Below, in pieces: positions 7,779-10,294 of a stretch of DNA of 10,294 nucleotides. A model generated the notes under the pieces. That model saw only the letters and a list, made by a program, of their open reading frames with translations. It made no database searches and had not been told where the DNA came from. Both the position numbers and the translations under genes were made by a program. Numbering within the stretch: position 1 is the first letter of the stretch; each line of letters opens with the position of its first letter. Source of the DNA: an uncultured beta proteobacterium. GTDB lineage: Bacteria > Pseudomonadota > Gammaproteobacteria > Burkholderiales > Burkholderiaceae. The stretch is taken from NCBI GenBank assembly GCA_903930665.1, contig CAIYZI010000404.1, forward strand, positions 1 to 10,294. Direction: 5' to 3'.

Positions 7779-8760
7779 ACTTCATCCGCTCGTGCAAGAA
7801 TATTTGCATGAGCTGCACGTTTTGCGACAACTTTCCGCGCATACGCTTAAAGCTTATCGGATGGATCTAAGCGAGCTTCAGTCTTTTGCCGCGGATGACG
7901 CTATTGAGTTGCTAAAAGTAACCAACGCCCATGTCCGCCGTTGGGCTGGACGCTGGCACTCTAAAGGCAAATCCTCTCGTAGTATCGCTAGGGGGTTGTC
8001 AGCTTGGCGCGGATGGTATGGCTGGCTTACCGAAAAAGATGCTAGGCGCGAGGCTAATGCTGGAAAGCTCACTACGCATTTAACAGCCAATCCCGTTGAC
8101 GATGTTAAAGCTCCAAAACGTCTGAAGTCTTTACCAAAAGCGCTATCTGTTGAGCAGGCAATCGCATTAGTAAGTCAGGCGGTTCAGGAGGCTCGGGAGA
8201 GGCAAGATTTAGAAAGTTGGCGTGATGCTGCCATTATGGAATTGTTGTATTCCTCAGGCTTACGTTTATCTGAGCTTTTAGGTATTGATGTAATGCCAAG
8301 CAAAGATCGTCAAATGGAATCTGCTGGCTGGCTAGATTGGGATGCGGCTGAAGTGACGGTTTTAGGTAAAGGCGGCAAGCGTCGCACCGTTCCAGTTGGT
8401 GCTCCAGCAATGCAATCATTGCGCTCTTGGCGAGATATTCGCAATACTTCAGAGCATACTGTCGCATCAAATGCCTTGTTCATCTCTGCCAGCGGGGCTC
8501 GTTTATCCCCGCGCACTGTACAAGCGCGTTTACGTGCTTTAGCGATACGAGCCGGCTTACCTACTCATGTGCATCCCCATATGATGCGACATAGCTTTGC
8601 CAGCCATGTTTTGCAGTCTTCACAGGATTTGCGTGCTGTACAGGAAATGCTAGGGCACGCCAGCATTGCTAGCACCCAGATTTATACCTCTTTGGATTTT
8701 CAGCACTTAGCCCAGGCGTACGATAAAGCGCATCCCCGGGCAAAGGCTGGTAAAGCCTAG
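7759..8760 (+). CDS. xerC: Tyrosine recombinase XerC
   Basis: XerC and XerD act at the dif site near the replication terminus to resolve chromosome dimers before cell division. The 333-residue protein has an N-terminal SAM-like core-binding domain (about residues 8-110, with LHVLRQLSAHTLKAYRMDL) and a C-terminal catalytic domain. All catalytic residues are visible: R169 (SSGLRLSELLG), K204 (VLGKGGKRRTVPVG), H274 and R277 (HPHMMRHSFASHVL), H300 (EMLGHASIASTQIY) and the nucleophile Y309. It is some 30 residues longer than the usual XerC of about 300. The extra length lies mainly near 140-154 (before R169) and 180-194 (DVMPSKDRQMESAGW). The ATG is inside the end of the DUF484 gene; no better start lies downstream of it. 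Position after DUF484, as in E. coli, favours XerC over XerD or a phage integrase. Confidence 0.94.
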   Translation: MKLQSTELHPLVQEYLHELHVLRQLSAHTLKAYRMDLSELQSFAADDAIELLKVTNAHVRRWAGRWHSKGKSSRSIARGLSAWRGWYGWLTEKDARREANAGKLTTHLTANPVDDVKAPKRLKSLPKALSVEQAIALVSQAVQEARERQDLESWRDAAIMELLYSSGLRLSELLGIDVMPSKDRQMESAGWLDWDAAEVTVLGKGGKRRTVPVGAPAMQSLRSWRDIRNTSEHTVASNALFISASGARLSPRTVQARLRALAIRAGLPTHVHPHMMRHSFASHVLQSSQDLRAVQEMLGHASIASTQIYTSLDFQHLAQAYDKAHPRAKAGKA

Positions 8761-8767
8761 AGAACTC

Positions 8768-8805
8768 GGTAATATATTAGGTTTACCCACTTTGGTAATG
8801 AATTA
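8768..8805. repeat. Two operator-like direct repeats, each with a TAAT-N2-ATTA dyad, upstream of the CobW-family gene
   Basis: The 67-bp gap between xerC and the GTPase gene holds GGTAATATATTA (8768-8779) and GGTAATGAATTA (8794-8805). They match at 10 of 12 positions and their centres are 26 bp apart. Each contains the dyad TAAT-N2-ATTA (8770-8779 and 8796-8805). Between them TTACC (8783-8787) forms a further inverted pair with either flanking GGTAA. TATATT (8773-8778) inside the first copy is a 5/6 match to a -10 hexamer, but I find no good -35. The arrangement looks like a repressor operator over a promoter. Zur is a reasonable guess because COG0523 genes are often Zur-controlled and Zur sites are AT-rich dyads; the sequence alone does not prove it. 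Confidence 0.4.
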
Positions 8806-8827
8806 ATAGATTTTGATTGGATCGACG

Positions 8828-9868
8828 ATGGCACTAATTCCAGTAACAATCCTTACAGGCTTTTTAGGTAGCGGAAAAACTACCTTGTTAAAACATATCC
8901 TGACTGAGGGGCATGGTAAAAAGATTGCTGTGATTGAGAATGAGTTTGGTGAGGAGAATATTGATAACGATATTCTGGTCCAAGACAGTCAAGAAACAAT
9001 TGTGCAGATGAGCAATGGCTGTATCTGCTGCACCATTCGTGGCGACTTGGTTGAGGCCCTCAATACACTTTGGGAGCAACGAAAAGCGAAAAAAATTCAT
9101 TTTGATCGTGTGGTTATTGAAACCACTGGTGTGGCCAATCCTGGTCCAGTTGCCCAAACCTTTTTTATGGATGATGACGTAGCGGATCACTATGTTTTAG
9201 ATGCGGTTGTGACCTTAGTGGACGCTAAGCATGGTCAACAACAACTCAATGAGCATGAAGAGGCTCAGCGCCAAGTAGGTTTTGCCGATCAAATCTTTAT
9301 AACTAAGACAGATTTGGTAAGCCCTGCAGAGGTCGAGGCTTTGCGCAACCGCTTAATGTACATGAACCCGCGGGCGCCAATACAGGGGATTTCTAAAGGG
9401 GTGGTGCCACTTGAGGCTGTTTTGGACCTCAAGGGCTTTAATTTGAATGCCAAATTGGATATTGATCCCCATTTTTTAGAGCAAGATGTCCATGATCACG
9501 GACATGATCATCATGACCATAGCCAATGTGGGCACGATCACAGTCATGACCATCATGGTCATTCTGGCCATACAGATCGCATCCAATCCTTTGTTTTTCG
9601 TAGTGATAAACCCTTTGACCATAAAAAGCTGGAAGACTTTCTCGGAGGCATTTTGGAGGTATTTGGCGAGAAAATGCTGCGTTACAAGGGCGTACTCTAT
9701 GTGAAGGGTAGCAACCGAAAAGTGGTCTTCCAGGGGGTTCATCAGATGATGGGAAGCGATTTGGCTGGCCCATGGGGGGTAGAAACCAAGCAGACTCGTA
9801 TGGTCTTTATAGGCATAGACCTGCCTAAGGACACCCTGCTGGCCGGGCTTGAGGGCTGCTTAGCTTAG
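8828..9868 (+). CDS. COG0523/CobW-family GTPase, putative zinc metallochaperone
   Basis: A G3E-family P-loop GTPase of the COG0523 group, whose members (YeiR, ZigA, ZNG1, CobW) deliver or manage metals, most often zinc. The 346-residue product shows Walker A GFLGSGKT at 11-18, the family CxCC metal motif NGCICC with C65, C67 and C68, the switch block E98-TTG, and the guanine-specificity motif TKTD at 159-162. A histidine/aspartate-rich loop at 222-249 contains 14 histidines and one cysteine (C234) and is probably a metal-binding buffer. The CobW C-terminal domain follows (about 252-344). I chose the ATG at 8828 because the family N-terminus begins just before the P-loop. A TTG at 8813 in the same frame would add five residues. 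GGA lies 6 nt upstream of the ATG. The substrate cannot be read from sequence; zinc is an inference. The gene stands between xerC and dksA. Confidence 0.93.
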   Translation: MALIPVTILTGFLGSGKTTLLKHILTEGHGKKIAVIENEFGEENIDNDILVQDSQETIVQMSNGCICCTIRGDLVEALNTLWEQRKAKKIHFDRVVIETTGVANPGPVAQTFFMDDDVADHYVLDAVVTLVDAKHGQQQLNEHEEAQRQVGFADQIFITKTDLVSPAEVEALRNRLMYMNPRAPIQGISKGVVPLEAVLDLKGFNLNAKLDIDPHFLEQDVHDHGHDHHDHSQCGHDHSHDHHGHSGHTDRIQSFVFRSDKPFDHKKLEDFLGGILEVFGEKMLRYKGVLYVKGSNRKVVFQGVHQMMGSDLAGPWGVETKQTRMVFIGIDLPKDTLLAGLEGCLA

Positions 9869-9886
9869 AAAAAATGCGAGTACAAT
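9858..9886 (+). promoter_or_regulatory. Putative dksA promoter with TACAAT -10 and GC-rich discriminator
   Basis: TACAAT at 9881-9886 matches five of six bases of the -10 consensus. The hexamer 17 bp upstream, GCTTAG (9858-9863), is a poor -35. Transcription would start near 9893, giving a leader of about 80 nt before the dksA ATG. The bases right after the -10, CCGGCGCC (9887-9894), form a GC-rich discriminator of the kind found at ppGpp/DksA-inhibited promoters. The promoter would overlap the last codons of the GTPase gene. Confidence 0.4.
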
Positions 9887-9959
9887 CCGGCGCCACGGTC
9901 AATATTGATAAAAGGCTGTAAAACTTTGGCAGAATGAAGTAATAATGCTTCAAACCAAT

Positions 9960-9965
9960 GGAAAG
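9960..9965 (+). promoter_or_regulatory. Ribosome binding site of dksA
   Basis: GGAAAG lies 6 nt before the ATG at 9972 and favours that start over the in-frame ATG at 9945, which would add nine residues and has only GAAG (9936-9939) upstream. Confidence 0.5.
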
Positions 9966-9971
9966 AATGAG

Positions 9972-10294
9972 ATGACGGTAAAAACAGCAACAAAACCCGC
10001 GCCTGCTGCAAAAGCAAGCACAAAGGCTGCTAGTAGCAAGGCTCCAAAGGGTACGCCTTTAACTGAAGCTGAATTGCTCAAAATGTCCGAAAAGGACTAT
10101 ATGAATGCCGCTCAGTTAGATTTTTTCCGTCAGAAGCTTTTGGGTTTGAAGGAGGATCTGTTAAAGAATGCGTCTGAAACCACCGAACATCTTCGTGAAA
10201 ATATTTTGGTGCCAGATCCAGCGGATCGCGCCACTATTGAAGAAGAGCATGCACTTGAATTGCGTACACGTGATCGTGAGCGCAAGTTGCTCAA
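9972..10294 (+). CDS. dksA: RNA polymerase-binding transcription factor DksA, 5' part cut by window edge
   Basis: DksA enters the RNA polymerase secondary channel and, with ppGpp, represses rRNA promoters and activates amino-acid biosynthesis promoters. The 107 visible codons cover the N-terminal extension and the first part of the coiled coil. Conserved DksA blocks are MSEKDYMNAAQLDFFRQKL, then the coiled-coil tip D82-P-A-D85-R-A87, which aligns with the functional D71, D74 and A76 of E. coli DksA, then LELRTRDRERKLL. The tip residues are intact, so the protein should be active. Residues 3-27 are rich in Ala, Lys, Thr and Ser and look disordered. The C-terminal zinc-finger region is outside the window, so the canonical four-cysteine and cysteine-poor forms cannot be told apart. 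An alternative in-frame start exists at 9945. Confidence 0.95.
   Translation, partial: MTVKTATKPAPAAKASTKAASSKAPKGTPLTEAELLKMSEKDYMNAAQLDFFRQKLLGLKEDLLKNASETTEHLRENILVPDPADRATIEEEHALELRTRDRERKLL

Noticed and set aside
8744..8758. AGGC-N7-GCCT hairpin at the 3' end of xerC as a terminator
   Set aside because: The stem has only four pairs, lies inside the xerC reading frame and is not followed by a T-run.
8813..8827. TTG at 8813 as the start of the CobW-family gene
   Set aside because: It adds MIGST before a normal family N-terminus at the ATG 8828, and TTG would need stronger support.
9438..9773. Several open frames on both strands over the histidine-rich loop of the GTPase, including Met-rich translations
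   Set aside because: The CAT/GAT-rich codons of the His/Asp loop avoid stops in other frames, so these are by-products of the repeat.
1..10294. Search for mobile elements, CRISPR arrays, defence or toxin-antitoxin genes, tRNA and rRNA
   Set aside because: Every stretch longer than about 110 bases is filled by conserved housekeeping genes; no terminal repeats, spacer arrays or RNA-gene signatures were seen. The xerC product is the chromosomal recombinase by context, not a phage integrase.

Overview
The window looks like an ordinary chromosomal segment of a betaproteobacterium of the Burkholderiaceae. The protein sequences and the low-to-moderate GC content suggest a Polynucleobacter-like freshwater organism. 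That is an inference from familiar protein features and gene order; no database search was possible. All recognisable genes are conserved housekeeping genes. I see no insertion sequence, prophage, toxin-antitoxin module, defence island, CRISPR array, rRNA or tRNA.

Left third (1-3720, minus strand): the cell-elongation operon mreB-mreC-mreD-mrdA, transcribed leftward and cut by the left edge inside mrdA. MreB is the actin-like scaffold, MreC and MreD link it to the periplasm, and PBP2 (MrdA) is the transpeptidase of lateral-wall synthesis. The genes are tightly packed: 24 nt between mreB and mreC, a 4-nt overlap between mreC and mreD, and 9 nt between mreD and mrdA. mreC appears to start with TTG.

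Middle (3782-7058, plus strand): gatC-gatA-gatB, the three subunits of the tRNA-dependent amidotransferase, joined by ATGA-type overlaps. It is divergent from mreB across only 61 bp, which must hold the start signals for both operons. Neither mreB nor gatC has a clear Shine-Dalgarno sequence.

Right third (7104-10294, plus strand): a DUF484 (YigA-like) gene overlaps xerC (chromosome-dimer-resolving recombinase) by 20 nt. A COG0523/CobW-family GTPase with a CxCC motif and a long histidine-rich loop follows. Last is the 5' part of dksA (ppGpp cofactor of RNA polymerase), cut by the right edge. Two 12-bp repeats, each containing a TAAT-N2-ATTA dyad, sit between xerC and the GTPase gene and look like an operator. 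A TACAAT -10 element followed by a GC-rich stretch precedes dksA.

I did not find an undescribed biological system. The observations most worth checking are the operator-like repeats before the putative metal-chaperone GTPase, that GTPase's position next to dksA, and the unusual start signals in the mre and gat operons.
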